From Echinococcus granulosus (Eukaryota; Platyhelminthes; Cestoda; Cyclophyllidea; Taeniidae), in NCBI RefSeq assembly GCF_000524195.1, contig NW_020170432.1, forward strand, positions 149,479 to 213,478: 64,000 bases of DNA, given 5' to 3'. Below, in pieces: positions 39,201 through 51,628 of this stretch. The position numbers and the translations under genes were made by a program. The notes under the pieces were generated by a model. The model ran no database searches, had not been told where the DNA came from, and saw only the letters and a program-made list of their open reading frames with translations. Positions within the stretch are counted from its first letter, which is position 1; every line of letters starts with the position of its first letter.

Positions 39201-42200
39201 CAAATAAACTGCCCATTGATCGTAGCCCTTGATAATGTCATTTCAGGTGCCTGTTTGGCCAAACCATCAGCTTTTGATCACACCGATCCTGCCGTTATCG
39301 GTGAGGATATCTTCAAGGATCTACTACCAATTGAAACACTGGAAGCCAGTTCTGTATACAGGTTTGTATGTGCAGTAAACTAGTCGTGATAGAAGGCCGT
39401 TGTAGACTTCAAATTGGCTTTACTAATTTGTTGGTGTCAGGCTGTAGCCTTAAACCTGGTTATGGAGTAGTTTTGCCCTCCTCCCATTACTGGGAATGTT
39501 CCTAACTTTGACGGCAAACGATAGCGTTTAGTTCTAATAAAATCAGTGCGTATCGATGCTCAAATCACACCTTTCCTCAAATGTGACTCATTAATTCAGT
39601 CATTTTTCATGTTTCAGTGAGATGAAGGCTGACTTTCTCCGAAATATTTTGACTGAAGTGGAGAAGAAGGATTCGGAACTAGGGTAGGTTTGCTCCTTTG
39701 TCGTAGGTAGCTGTTTTATGGGTGAAGAAGACGCCCCACTGTCTCCTGTTTGCAGTTCTCTCCTTTCGAGCCTTAATCTGGACCCCAAGGAGCTGCTCAA
39801 ACCGGATTTGGGTCTGCCGCAAGCGCTACTTGACCACTGCGCCAAATTCAATGCCTTGGATCGGTCACCAGAGAGTGAACTCTCCGCTCAAATGTCTGGT
39901 GAGTTTTTTTACAATCACAGTGATGATCTTGTGTAAGCCCTCCCTTTGTTATCAATCCGAAAATTCACTGAATTTCAAACCTCCTTGTTCTACAAAGTTA
40001 AGCCCACGTTGGAAAATTCCTGTCAAAGATCGTGGGACAGTTGGCTATTATCTTAGATCATGGTGGAGGAATCTTTCTGCAAGTTCATTTGGATTGCCTC
40101 GTTAGGGACTATGGCAATTATCGAGTTCATCACCACTGTCACATATATGTGGCGTTCCAATTTCCCTATTATATTCCGATGCAACAAATCTGTGATAATT
40201 TGTTACACGTAATCATGCTGCTAATAGATTGTTTGGGCTTGAGGATTATAACGTTTGACACCCTTTTGAGTTGCACAACCTCTAATCCAAGATACCTTTT
40301 GTGGACTTTGGTGAAATGTGTTCTTCGGAGAACAGGAGTAACAAACGTGTTAGGCGTTTTGCGTTGTTTGAATCAGGGCAAAAAAAACTGGTTTGAAAGC
40401 CTTCCAGCGTGACTCCTATTTCTCACTATTGAACTTATCCACCGTTTTCGCAATTGCGGATCGGGTGTTCCCCGAAAGACCTCGGTGTCAGCTGACCCAT
40501 TTAAACGTAAGCCTGCTTTATCTCATCGAAGTCACCATATTGTTCGCAGTATGAAAAATGTAGGGTGCATTCCACTCTTTCTCTCAAGGTAGTACCCAAA
40601 CTACTCTTGTGGGTGTGTTTTGGAATCTACTCTAGTTTTTTTTTCTTTTTACTTTGATTAGAACCTGCATTTTATCAAGACATGCTCTGCACTCTTTAAG
40701 TTAGAACTTTTTCCGAAACAATTTCCTATCTTTTTATGCACTTCAGCTCTGGTCGATGTGAGTGTTGATGTGGAGGCTGATTTGGAGGAACTCTCCACCG
40801 AGATTCAAGTAACTCAAGAGCGTCTCAACGGAGTCCTAGTAAGCAATAACTTATGGCCCTGCAACTCCTCCTCTACTACCTTTTTTTCATCAAAATTCAC
40901 TTATCAAGATTTGAGGAGCTCTGCTTAATGCCACTTAATTCATTTCGGAGGTAGCAATTATTGGGGCGAGGATGTAGTAGGCATTAGAAACACCAACCTC
41001 ACCTACAGCCCAGATTTGGCATGTGGTTTAATTTCACACGAGAAGTGGGCAGTCCCTTCTTCTCGTCTCTTTCTACTGACACTTCTTCAGTAGATATTAC
41101 CCCTTCCCTAGCCCATAGCCCCGGCCTCCAAGACGGACCCGGTGAAGGAGAAACTGACCAAGGTGGCTGAGCGGCAGGAGAAATTTGCCCTTGCGGTGAG
41201 CGAAGCCAAAGACTCCAACACACGATTACACGAGGCCCTTACGGGAAATCTGAAGGCTTTACACACTCTCACCCTCATGCCGGATGAAATCGAAGCCGGC
41301 TTACCCAACGCAAATGACCTTATCACAGGTTGGCCATATTTTCCCCTTGTTTTTTTCTCATGAATTAAGTGATGATCGGTTATTATCCGATTCACTGAAG
41401 ACAGCTATTGGCGCAGCTCTCTGTTCTCTACAAAACCAGTTCCCCAATCCGAATTCATCTGCCACAAAGTCATGTAGAGCTTTATTGTTTATGAGACGAG
41501 GAGGATGTCATTTTAAATAATAAAGTATGCTTATCGCCAAAACTTGCTGGTGAGGAACTGAAGGTCCCGCGTTTTGCTTATATCGCATATTCTTATCGCA
41601 TCTACTTTTTGGAATATCCTAGACACGAAATTGCTGGAGGGCCTAGATGAAGCCGCACGAATTCTCTCAAAGGTGGAGGAGATGCGAGCACAGCGAACTA
41701 AGATGCTGGAGGATCTGCGAAGTGCTCTGCAGGCGGACGATGCGACACAAGAACTCCTTGCCGCTGCCGATTCCACCGACCAAAGTGCCATCTTCCAACG
41801 CCGCCTAGACGCGCATCACGAGACCGTTAAACTCATTCATCTTAATTTGGCTGCACAGGAGAACATCACCAGGGCTCTTATTACAGCACACGCAGAGGTC
41901 GGTGTGAAGAAATACGATATCCTGGAGCGCAGACGTCAGTACGTTGATTTTGAGTCTTGTCGCCTTCATCAATCCTGGGGTGGTGAAGCAAATGCCACTC
42001 CGCTACGACGTATCATTTCGCATTCTTCTTCATCCTAACCTTTACTACTCTATCTGCAGACGTACTGAGGAGATCGACGCCCTTGTTCGCTCTGGCGAGG
42101 CGTACGACGAACTGCTGCTGAAATGCGGTGAGGGACAGGCGTTCTACCGTGATATTGGCGAGCGTCTTCAGACGTTGCGCTCCGAGCTGGAACAGATTAA

Positions 42201-45200
42201 CACCGCCATTGCGCGTCTCGAGCCGAAACAGGCCACCCAGACAACAGTACCCGCTCAGTCTGCGTTCTCCTATTTGCAACCTCGTTTGGGTAAGGAGTAA
42301 TATAATTAAAAAAGTTAAGTAGAGCATCATTTTTTGCTTGTTGAAGGGGAGTAGAATCACTAACTCTCGATCCTCTCTTGGCGCACTTACCCCCTAGCAT
42401 CCCTAGTGCTGGTCCTTCTTAAACTTCTATTTCTATTACTTTTTGATCAAGGTAGTTGATCGACCATTCACTGACACTGAACCCTCGGTCCAGTTCTGGT
42501 CCTACTAGTTTATGCTCATTTACAGCAGTACCCCAAGAGAAATCAAATCCAGTGCGTCCACCCACCCTTCGGGACGTGCTACGAGCTCGGAGCTCAGCGG
42601 GCGAGGCCAAGGTCAACCCTACTCAAGTGCTACCACCTCCTGGACCGGGGAGTCAACCCTATCAGCAACCACCAGCGCAACAGCAGAACGTCAATTCACC
42701 GAGACCGGTAATTGCTTTGTAGACAACACGTTTTCCGTGTTGGCTAACGTCTTTGTTCTGTGACACATTTGGTAGGCTATCAGGTGCTAAAAACAGTGAT
42801 TGGTAATATTACCTCCATTTTTATCGGTTTATCACCCGTAATAGTCTTAGAGGCTCCATTCTTTCTATCGGCACCTTATGGAAGAGTGCTTCCAGGTTCT
42901 CCACCTGGGACAACGATTGCTCCAAACTAGGAATTCTTTTTACGAGCTGGTATCTTTTTTCAAGAATCGCCTTTGCTATAAAGGCTATTCTTTCCGCTTG
43001 TTCGAACTTATTTTCGTGAATACTGCTGTCCAAACATGGTTTTTTTTCTGTTTTTTCCTGTTTTAAGGATCGCTAAGTGGCGGGATGCTCCATCGCCGAA
43101 CTTTATTCTGTCTTACACACCACTGAACAAACAAATAGTTAATGTTGTCGCCCTATGCCATAGACTTGGTTGAGTTTGTATGGTGCGTACTGCACAATTT
43201 GCATGGGTTAACAAAGCCTAAAATGGAAGTTTAGACATAAAGTGTTACGTCTGAGTTATTCCCTAGGATGCCGTGACACGAACGAGTTGGAAGGTAGGCC
43301 AGTGGTTCAGAGCATACAGGTCAAATGTTCGATTAAATTCGACACCAGTCTATAAGGTAACTAAATAGTAGCGCAGTCTCTATCGCAAGCAATATTCTTT
43401 TTTCAGTTATGCACAATCTTGCTGACAGTAACACTTTCATAAGTATTTCGGTCTCTGTAGACCAAGGGATAGTCCAACCGCTCCCTCTATTTTTGTAGTG
43501 ACGTATTTTTCCATGATCAAAAAATAGGGAGTTTTTCTGAAGGCGATACCTTTACCTTCTAGTTATTTGTCACCAGAGGCAGATTGTTTTAGCTAGCCTT
43601 GGACGATTCATTATGCTACCGCGCCTTCTCCAGATCCTACACCACAAAGTTTACTAAATTCTGTAGCTTTGAAGCCGAATCAGAGTTGGTCGGTAAATCA
43701 GGCAAATTTGAATCACACCCATCAGGTTCAGTCGACACTAATGCAAGAACCCATAGTCGCATGGAAATCACTGAGGTCACAATCATATCTTTTGAAGCCC
43801 TTGTGAGTTACGAGTTGTACCAAAATTGCCATAGGCTTGTCAGGTCATCTTATGCTACAATCGCTTGAGCTTTTTTGCGTCTTAAGTAGTGATTTTACCC
43901 CTTTAAAGCTCTTTAAAGGATAGGTTTTTGATTATTTGATTTACCTCATTTTTACTCGCAATATATGTTGCTTTGAACTACTGACATTTGGAGGTCATTA
44001 TTACAGCACTTTTGATGAGTCATTCATGAGTGCTGTGTGCTTTTGAACCTAGACTCAACCGTCTACAGCGCCGTATGCTGTCATCCAATCACAGGGTGGC
44101 ATACCACAGGGTCAATTTAAACCCCCAGGTTCAACTTCGGCGCCGCAGCAGTATTCTGGACCCTACTACCAAAGTCCATATCTGGCGGGCATTCAGTATC
44201 TCTCTCGTTCACCTGTCCCACCTTCCACTTATCAACCGCAACAACAGCAACAATCACCTGCTTTCGTTTATCAGCAACAACAGCGATCTCTGGTTCCGCA
44301 GTCTGCTCCTCAGCGTCCAGTTCTGCAGTACCTGATGTCTGGATATCAACAAATCCCCAGAATGCCAACTCCACGGGGTCAGGGGCCGACACAAACAGGT
44401 CAAATTCCGCCATCTGGAGTTCAACCAATGATGCCAAACCAGTACAGACCTTCAACTCCGGTCCAATCCTATCAATCACCCCAACCGGATCAACAACAGA
44501 TACAAAATCTACCATCTGGAGTTCACCCAGCTATTTCGGGAAAGTTGAATCAACAGTATACAGCCTCAATTCCACCTCAAGCCTATGCGTCAACTCAACT
44601 AGGTCAACAACCCGTTCTTCATCCAACTTCTGGTGTCCAACGAACTATTCCAGCAATGCCGAACCAACAACAATACAGAACTCCGACCCCTCCATTGCAA
44701 ATAAGTCAACAAGCAACTCATAATCTACTGTCTGGAGTTAATCCAGCTATTCCAAGGGCTTCATATCAGCAACAGTATGGAGCTTTAGTTCAAACTCAAA
44801 CCTATTTGCCAGCCCAATCGACTCAGAATCAACCTTCTGGAGTCCAGTCAGTTGTACCAGGGACATTGAATCAACAGCAGCATGGGTTTTCAACCCCAGT
44901 CCAATCCTATCCGTCATCCCAACCAGGCCAACAACCGATTCAGAACCAATCATCTGGTGTTCAACTAGGAATGCCCAATCAGCCAATGATATCACAGCAA
45001 TACAGATCTCCAAACACAACCCAGGTCGGTTCGCCTTATGTTCAGAGGGGACCTCTTTTTGGAGCACCGATCCAGGGGCAGCCGCCGTATGGGCAGCAAT
45101 ATCCCCAAGGGATGCCTGTTCAGCAGCCTAGAGGCGCCGCTCCGGTCTCCCAACAGTACTACGTGGCACCACAATACCCCTACACTCCTCGTGGCTATCA

Positions 45201-48200
45201 GCAAGGTGTGACCTACGATTACGGGTCCTACGGTCAAAACCAAAATATACCAACCGCCCAGCCACCAGCGGTTCCGCAAAATTCGAATCAACAAAAACAG
45301 CAACAGTCAGAGCATGTCCCCGTAGCTTCACAAAACTTAACTGAAAATGTCATTGCTGGCGTTGTCCCATCTGCTAGTTCATTAATTCCACAGCCGGTAG
45401 CTTCAGTGCCAACTAGCCAGGATGTTGTAAAGGAGCCTCCTCCAAATGAGGTATCCCCATCAACGGCAGTGGGCTGCCTGCCCAAACCCGTTGCGTCGTT
45501 GGAGGCGAGGAGAGGTTCTGACGTGGACGAGGTGGTCGGTGCTGCCCCAACGGATCTCGAGAAAGCACCAATCTCTCCCCATGTACTCACTCAGGTCAGT
45601 AGATGCCAGTGATGCGTTGTTATGGGGATGGCTGATAAGCATTTTTTTTTTCATTGCAGTGACAGTTAATTGCTAATCACGGCTACTTTTGATGTTGGTT
45701 GTTGAAAATTGTGGTTTGATTCTCCAGTAGCACCCGAAATGTTGGTGTAATTGACGTGTGAAAAGTGTTTCGTCGCTGGAATGCTATTTGTTCGCGTACA
45801 CATGAAGTGAATCTGATCTTGTTTTGACTTTCGTCCTCAGCAGGCACTCATTCTCCGCCCATCACAGTACCGTTCTAACGGACCAGAATCGGCTGAAACA
45901 GAAGCGAAGATCGTATGGCTGTTTTAAGTCACTCAAGCTTAATCTCGTCCCATTTCTGAGTGTTAGGCAAGATTCGAGACTTGTGTAATTGGCGAAAGTG
46001 GGTGTAGTCTCGGTGGCCCCTCTGTTATGAGGCTTCAAGGATCTGTCGTCCTTAAAAGATTCCTTCCTTCCATGACACTTAAGCGCATTATCCAACTGGC
46101 AAAATTTGCCTAGATATTCCTTTGCAGTGGGGTTCAACTTACTTCTGAAGTTATTCTAGGGGTGCCAGTCCAAAAGCTACTTAATTACAGATGTACTGAA
46201 GTCGCTGAAGGACTTGTAGCATAGGAATGGCGGGAGGTTGAAAGTCGACCCATTTGTAGCCAAATCGCGCTTTATTCTATCTTCATGCCTCAATAGGTGC
46301 TTCATAATAACCATGCTTCATGCCTTTAACACTGTACTAAGTGACCATTGGCGCTTTGATGTCTGCTTGGTGTTTTCTAGCCATTTCTAACAAAGGCCTC
46401 TTTGAATACTATTTTCTTTACCTAAATTAATTTTATTGAATGCGTGAAAAATGCAGTTGAATGGTGGTTTCCCACTTCTAACACACAGGCAGAGATGCCT
46501 ATTGCTTGCGCTGTCTGGATGTGCATTTTAGGCAGATCTAGAGATCCAGAGACGCGAAAAGCAGCTGCGAGCAACCTACGAGGCACCAGCACCTAGTCTT
46601 GTTGACTGTGTCACAACTAAGAGTAAGGGTGAAATCAACACAAGCACTACCACCACGTCAAATTTGCATCCCGATCCGCTATCTGATCCTCTTGCACTTA
46701 ACCGATTTATCGACGCAACAGAGCGTCTACTCACTTGGCTAGAGACAATGAATGATCCATGTAAAGCTGATGATGGACCACTTCACCCTCCATTACCATC
46801 ATCATCACGGCCACTCAGTCGTCTTGATCAGGCATGGTCACGGGTGAAGGAAATTGCGGCTAGTGCGACTAGCAAGCGACCGACACAAGCTGCTGGCCGC
46901 TGTGGCGCGGCAAAAAATCGACGCCAAGAATGTATTCCCTACGATTCTAATCGCGTTCAGTTGAAACGTGATGCTCTCTGCAAAAAAGACGACTACATAA
47001 ACGCCAGTCACTTGGATTTCGCATCATCCCTCGGTGAATGGTGTCCTCGATACATTCTAACTCAGGCTCCTCTTCCTACCACTGTCACAGATTTTTGGAG
47101 TATGATTTTCGATCAGGCCTGTGAACTGGTGGTACTAGCACTCCCTCCCCGTAGAAGAACTTCTCTCCTTCCTTCCAGTCTTGATCCCTCTGAAAGCTAT
47201 GCAGAAGGGGCATATGGTGATCTTGGAGACAGTCTTAGAGTTCCTCCTCACCTTCCTCCACTCAAAATTGGCTCGCGGCTTCAAATCGGTACTGGGGACT
47301 CCGCTTTCGAACTCCGTCTTCAAGCCGTGAAATTCACTCGTTCCGACGCCCTCTCCCAGCATCCACCCACCGTGGATTCAATCTCCCAATCCACCTGTAT
47401 TGAGCGTATCCTAACCCTACGAAATTGCGATAGCCAACAGACTCGCACAATTGTCCATCTCTGCTACTCTGGCATGGCACCAACTTCAAGTGATCCCAAT
47501 TCCATTGCCTCATTCACTGCATTCGTTCAGACAGCTATAGGGTTCTATAAACAACAGAGGAGCCTTATGCATCCCATAGCAGTAGTCTCAGAAGACGGTG
47601 GAGGGCTGGGAGGTATGTTTGTTGCCGCGTCAGCAGCTGTACTTCACGTTGAAGTTCTTGGACGGATGGGAGATGTCAGTGAGTTGGTTGGATGTCTGTG
47701 TCAACAACGACGAGGAGCTTACAGCCAGTCTGAACAGCTGGCGGCTACGTGTGCTGTGGTCGGACTAGCTGCTAAGCAGTCTCTAGCTCGGAGGGATATT
47801 GTCGTCGGGCCGACATCAAGCAGCATCCGAAAAGCCTGTAGTAGCGGTGGTGATACAGCATTGCTGGAGAAGATGAAGCAGAAGAAGGCGACGTCCACAG
47901 ATGTACCACAGACGGAGACGCAAGATTTTACCACGTCGTTATTTTCTGATCGACATCTGCAGCTGTCTGAAATGATGTCAGCGCTGGGATTTGCTCCTAC
48001 TCCTGCTCCTACCCTTCCACAGGTTCGTTGGCTCCCACGGTTTTTCGAGTCCCTTCCAGGAGTGTACGGGTGTATGTGCATGGATTGTTTGTTTTTTTCC
48101 TGTGAGGCATGCGCTCTAATGAGGATTTTCTCTGTGGCATCGCTAATTCACTTTGACTTGCGCTAATCACTTTATTTTTGCAACCAAAATATCATGAGGA

Positions 48201-48546
48201 GTTAAAGCCAACTCTCATTTGTTCTACGTGTTCCCTCGTTCAGCCTCCAGAGGAGTTGAAAGTTCAGCCTCCAGATGCAATTCCTTCGGCAACGGTAGCA
48301 GAAAGCGGAGGTGGAAGCAACGGCGTGTTCGATGATTTGCCTTCGCATTTGGTGAATCTCTCTTTGACCGAGGGCAGCGCTAATGGATCCCCAACTGCAG
48401 GACATAACCGTCGTCACTACCAGGCGCGAGATTTTGTTGACAAGGCCTACAAGGAGTCGCGTGACAGTCTATCCGCCGATCCCAGTATCTTTGGCGACTT
48501 GAATCCGCTGCATTCGCAGTCACAACCTCCTGCCAGTGACCATTGA
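36274..48546 (+). CDS. PTPN23: HD-PTP (Bro1-V-PTP) endosomal sorting scaffold, phosphatase-dead
   Basis: A cytoplasmic/endosomal ESCRT partner needed for receptor sorting. The Bro1 domain uses 36274-36363, 36396-36470, 36504-36625, 36713-36839, from 36932, 37651-37806, 38520-38761 and an exon ending at 39024. Landmarks are MDNAPRIPMF, EEAAILYCLGAAYSLLG, QAQECIVEK and DNSQIYHERVPPL. The V domain uses 39247-39361, 39618-39683, 39756-39898, 40747-40838, 41112-41328, 41623-41938 and 42060-42289. A Pro/Gln-rich region follows: 42526-42707, an exon near 43.6-43.8 kb and 44053-45594. A short exon (45841-45912) leads to the PTP exon 46532-48022, then 48244-48546. The PTP domain has PYDSNRVQL, KKDDYINASH and TQAPLPTTVTDFW, so it is PTPN23-type. 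ALIX lacks a PTP. The active-site loop has lost its Cys and Arg. About 2,000 residues. Exons near 43.7 kb and the N gap are incompletely resolved. Confidence 0.93.
38845..38944. other. assembly gap (100 N)
   Basis: A run of exactly 100 N, a standard placeholder. It starts directly after a splice acceptor (TTTTTTCCAG) and ends inside the HD-PTP exon that encodes CASAVKDNSQIYHE. Comparison with the Bro1 family suggests only a few codons are hidden. Confidence 0.98.
43294..43352 (+). other. possible tRNA-derived fragment in HD-PTP intron
   Basis: TAGGCCAGTGGTTCAGAGCA resembles a tRNA A box with D-arm, and TGTTCGATTAAA about 20 nt later resembles a B box. No acceptor stem can be paired, so this is not a tRNA gene. 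A decayed tRNA-derived SINE is possible. A similar A-box-like string occurs at 18127-18145. Confidence 0.25.
44405..45010 (+). repeat. coding tandem repeats in HD-PTP Pro/Gln-rich region
   Basis: Six imperfect units of about 33-40 codons, each opened by a SGV motif: PPSGVQPMMPNQ, LPSGVHPAI, TSGVQRTIPAMPNQQQY, LLSGVNPAIP, QPSGVQSVVPG and QSSGVQLGMPNQ. Each continues into a QQQY-type string and a P-x-Q-x-Y string. The arrangement indicates internal duplication within the linker between V domain and PTP domain. Confidence 0.75.
47573..47620 (+). other. PTPN23: degenerate PTP signature loop of HD-PTP
   Basis: At the position of the H-C-x5-R phosphate-binding loop this gene reads IAVVSEDGGGLGGMF. 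The catalytic Cys codon is replaced by Ser (TCA, 47588-47590) and the phosphate-binding Arg by Leu (CTG, 47606-47608). Flanking sequence (QRSLMHPIAVV before, then the helix after) aligns without gaps to PTPN23, so the call does not rest on a frameshift. Confidence 0.9.
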
Positions 48547-50019
48547 CTGCTGCTGTGATGATAATGCTGCTGTACGACAACATCGCTTAACAAGATTTGA
48601 TAATTTGACAAAATAATTTAACTGACATTAGTGTCGATCTCTGGTTGGCTAACGTGCACCATGAATTCCTACTTTGCAAAGAGAGTAATACGAATTCGAA
48701 AAGTTCTTTTTGGCTCGTTGGACTATTTCTGGAATGTTTTAAAAAGTGCTGGTCCATCCGGGATCAGATGGCTCAAAACTATTTGTTGTGCGTTGGGTGA
48801 GGAGAAATATTCGTGCGGTTTTCGGTTTATCACAGCGTAATGGTTTGTTGTGCCTCCTAGAGACTTCCTATAATCCATCCATTCCAGTTATGCGTCAGTC
48901 TTTTGGTACGGTACTCCATCGTCCTCTCTGCAACTTTCCTCTCATTTTAACTTCCTTACCCCTCATATTCATAATATGTTGGCTGAATATGGTATTGTTG
49001 ACTCAAATTTGTCCGCAAAATATTCGGTAGCGAAGCTATGTACCGTCCAGAAATGGTTGAAGACAATTTGATTCTGGTGCTGCTAAGATGGAGGCCTGGC
49101 GTTGCAGACTGTCGTATCACGGGTTAAGGTGTCTTAAAAATCTCGAGGGAAGGAGTCATGGAAGCCACTAAGTAGGTCTCACCAACATGCATCAGCGGAG
49201 AGCCGTAAGCTTGGAAATTCCTGGTCTTCCCTGTTTCTTTCACCTGCGTTGTGTGAATTTGTCTTTTTCCCATCGTTTGTTGACTGACTCGTGATGCTTG
49301 TGGCATTGTTTTTTCCCTACACAATCTACTACCCGCCCTACGAGACTGCTTGCCCTGTGGACGTCACTTTTCACTATGATTCTTCATCGAGCGCCAGAAT
49401 CGACAATTGCAGTTGGGATCCATCCACCCCCACATAGCTCTTACGTGGGAAAGAAAAGCCTTGGCGCCTTCAGGAGGAACTGGAACTAGCCAATCCTTTG
49501 GAAGAAAGTCTTATTCAGGCTTCATACCTTAGATCACCTTAACTGCGGGAGGATTTGCATCATTTAGGGTGGGTGGAAGGGAAATATTACTTCAGCTCCA
49601 TCCTCCTCATACCCTTAATGATATTGCTACAGCAATGTCAAGAGACGCTGATTTTATTCAGCTTTTGTTAAAACTTGATTGATAGTTCCTCGAATTGTTT
49701 AGCCTATGCCTTACGATGATAGATCATTGAACCTAGCCTGTGTTTAGGCCTGGAAAACATGGTAATACCTTCGTCCTAAGGTCTCCTTCGATTCCACATT
49801 TTCATGTTAGTTATGGGGGCATTGAGTGGGTCAGAATTCGTCATACAAGTTAGCTTCAATCTCAATCTCTCATTAGGTAGTGTCAACGTTGAATGGATTC
49901 CACACCTCAATCTGGTCTTCACTTCTTTCACCTTGCAATTCAACCAATCAGTGTTAGCCAAAAATTGTGGAACAATTTTTTGGGAGAAAGGGTGATGGGG
50001 ATGCCTGAAACGCCAAGGC

Positions 50020-50200
50020 CCAACTAGCAGTCAATCCCTAAACATTCTAGGGCCGTGCTCTTACTTAGTCCTTCCTGATTGGCCAGCTAGAAGGTCAAGG
50101 TCAGTCAGCTGCTATGGCTACTCGAAAGTGAATCCAGTAGTCCTCACTAATCAACTTTCGGGCATGCAAGCGCTCACCATCGGTCATGCGTTAGTCAATG
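50020..50200 (+). repeat. dispersed repeat, copy A
   Basis: Resembles 63030-63240 over about 150 bp, with shared blocks such as CCTGATTGGC, AAGGT and CAATCAG/CAGTCAG followed by a ATGGCTAC block. Its position just upstream of the integrase remnant suggests it could be part of a retroelement end. The alignment was made by eye. Confidence 0.5.
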
Positions 50201-51628
50201 AAGCTATCTCTTCCAAAGCCTTCATCCATTGATAGGATCCAGACGTCTCATTTTACAGCAATTGTCGACACAGAGGCGGCGAAGAATTCGAACCTTGGAT
50301 AATCATTTACATGGTTCAAGAAAAATTGGCAATTTGGAGTGCAGGGAATTCAAGAAATGGCTGTTGAATGCTTCTGAACATGCCTCATTCGTTGAACTAA
50401 TCTTCCATACCTCTGAAGCTAAGAAGATCTTAGCCCTGATCATCTCCGATTTACAAAATATTCGTGGTTAATGTTTTGTTGATTGGGGATCATCTCGTGC
50501 CTCCATCAATCCCTATCACGTACGCTTCCTTTCGGCTCTCAGTCATGTTGGCAATGAAGGCGTTCGTTTTGAAGCCTTTATCTCTTGCTTACTTCGGTCG
50601 GGAGCCGTCCGTTGGTGCCCGTCCCCACACACCATTAAACGCCTATCAGATCGTAAGGGTTCGTGTTTCATTCTGTTGCAGCGTCACGATCTGTAACTTC
50701 CCAGTCCTTCGAGTCTGCAGAGGGTTAACTGTCCCCACAACTGTCACATCCAAGAATTTTCATATCCTATGTCAAAATGGCCTCGCATTTAGTCTACATT
50801 CTAAGCAATACCTTAGCGTTGATTCATGTGCCGCCGGATCAGTCGTGGGGATGGCTGCAGCACTGTGGTCCTGTCCTCGCTGGAGGCTACCGATACAATC
50901 GTGTAGGGGTTAAGGATCAATGGCAGATGCTTCAGATTAAAGGTCGACCAGTTAAAATATCTCGTCTTTTTTTGTGGGTTACAGTCATCCACCGACTCAG
51001 ACATCCACACTCGTCTTCTGACTTTGTTTGAGCCCAATCTCCCCTTGACGATACAAACAGCAACCACCGAATTCGCCCTGATTTAGCCTGAAAGCAATGA
51101 CAGTTTCCATATCCATGCTGTTCGTCACTCAACTCCATCAACCACAGACACTCAACCAACATTCCGATAGCGAGCATAATGACGTCAAGGAAAAAAGAAT
51201 GCCTCCATCTGCCTGCTGAAACTGTGGGGCTTGGCAGTTGGTCAAGTACGGCTCCTGCAGACGATACGGGTGTTGCCAGTGCAACGCTGTTGGTTACGAA
51301 GATGGGTACCATTGAACCCGGCCGTCCAGCCCCAATGGAGACACTGCCAAGCACGGAGATCGTGGGCAAAACATCTCGAAGAAGACCTTCAGAAAGATTC
51401 AATGTGATAAGTGATTTTTTAGGAGAACATACCCCTTCGTTGAAGGTTCATCGTCGTCCAGCTCAATGGTTGTACAGCGCGTCTACAACTGGCCACCGGT
51501 ACCGATATCACTATCACTCGGGTGTCGATTTTGGAAACCACCAGCCAGACAGACAACTCAAACCTTCGAATTCGCTGGTGTTGGCCACATAGAGCTCCTA
51601 AAGCAACTTCATTGCTCGGTACCCTTCC

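Noticed and set aside
36274..42289. ALIX (PDCD6IP) as the identity of the Bro1-V gene
   Set aside because: The in-phase continuation into a PTP domain and the motif wording (QAQECIVEK, DNSQIYHERVPPL) fit HD-PTP; ALIX ends after a short proline-rich tail.
44117..45590. Several long minus-strand frames opposite the HD-PTP Pro/Gln-rich exon
   Set aside because: They are shadows of the low-complexity plus-strand coding repeat.
46664..48166. A separate protein tyrosine phosphatase gene
   Set aside because: The PTP exon follows the Pro/Gln-rich exon in phase (44053-45594, 45841-45912, 46532-48022) and its sequence is PTPN23-type, so it is the C-terminal part of the Bro1 gene.
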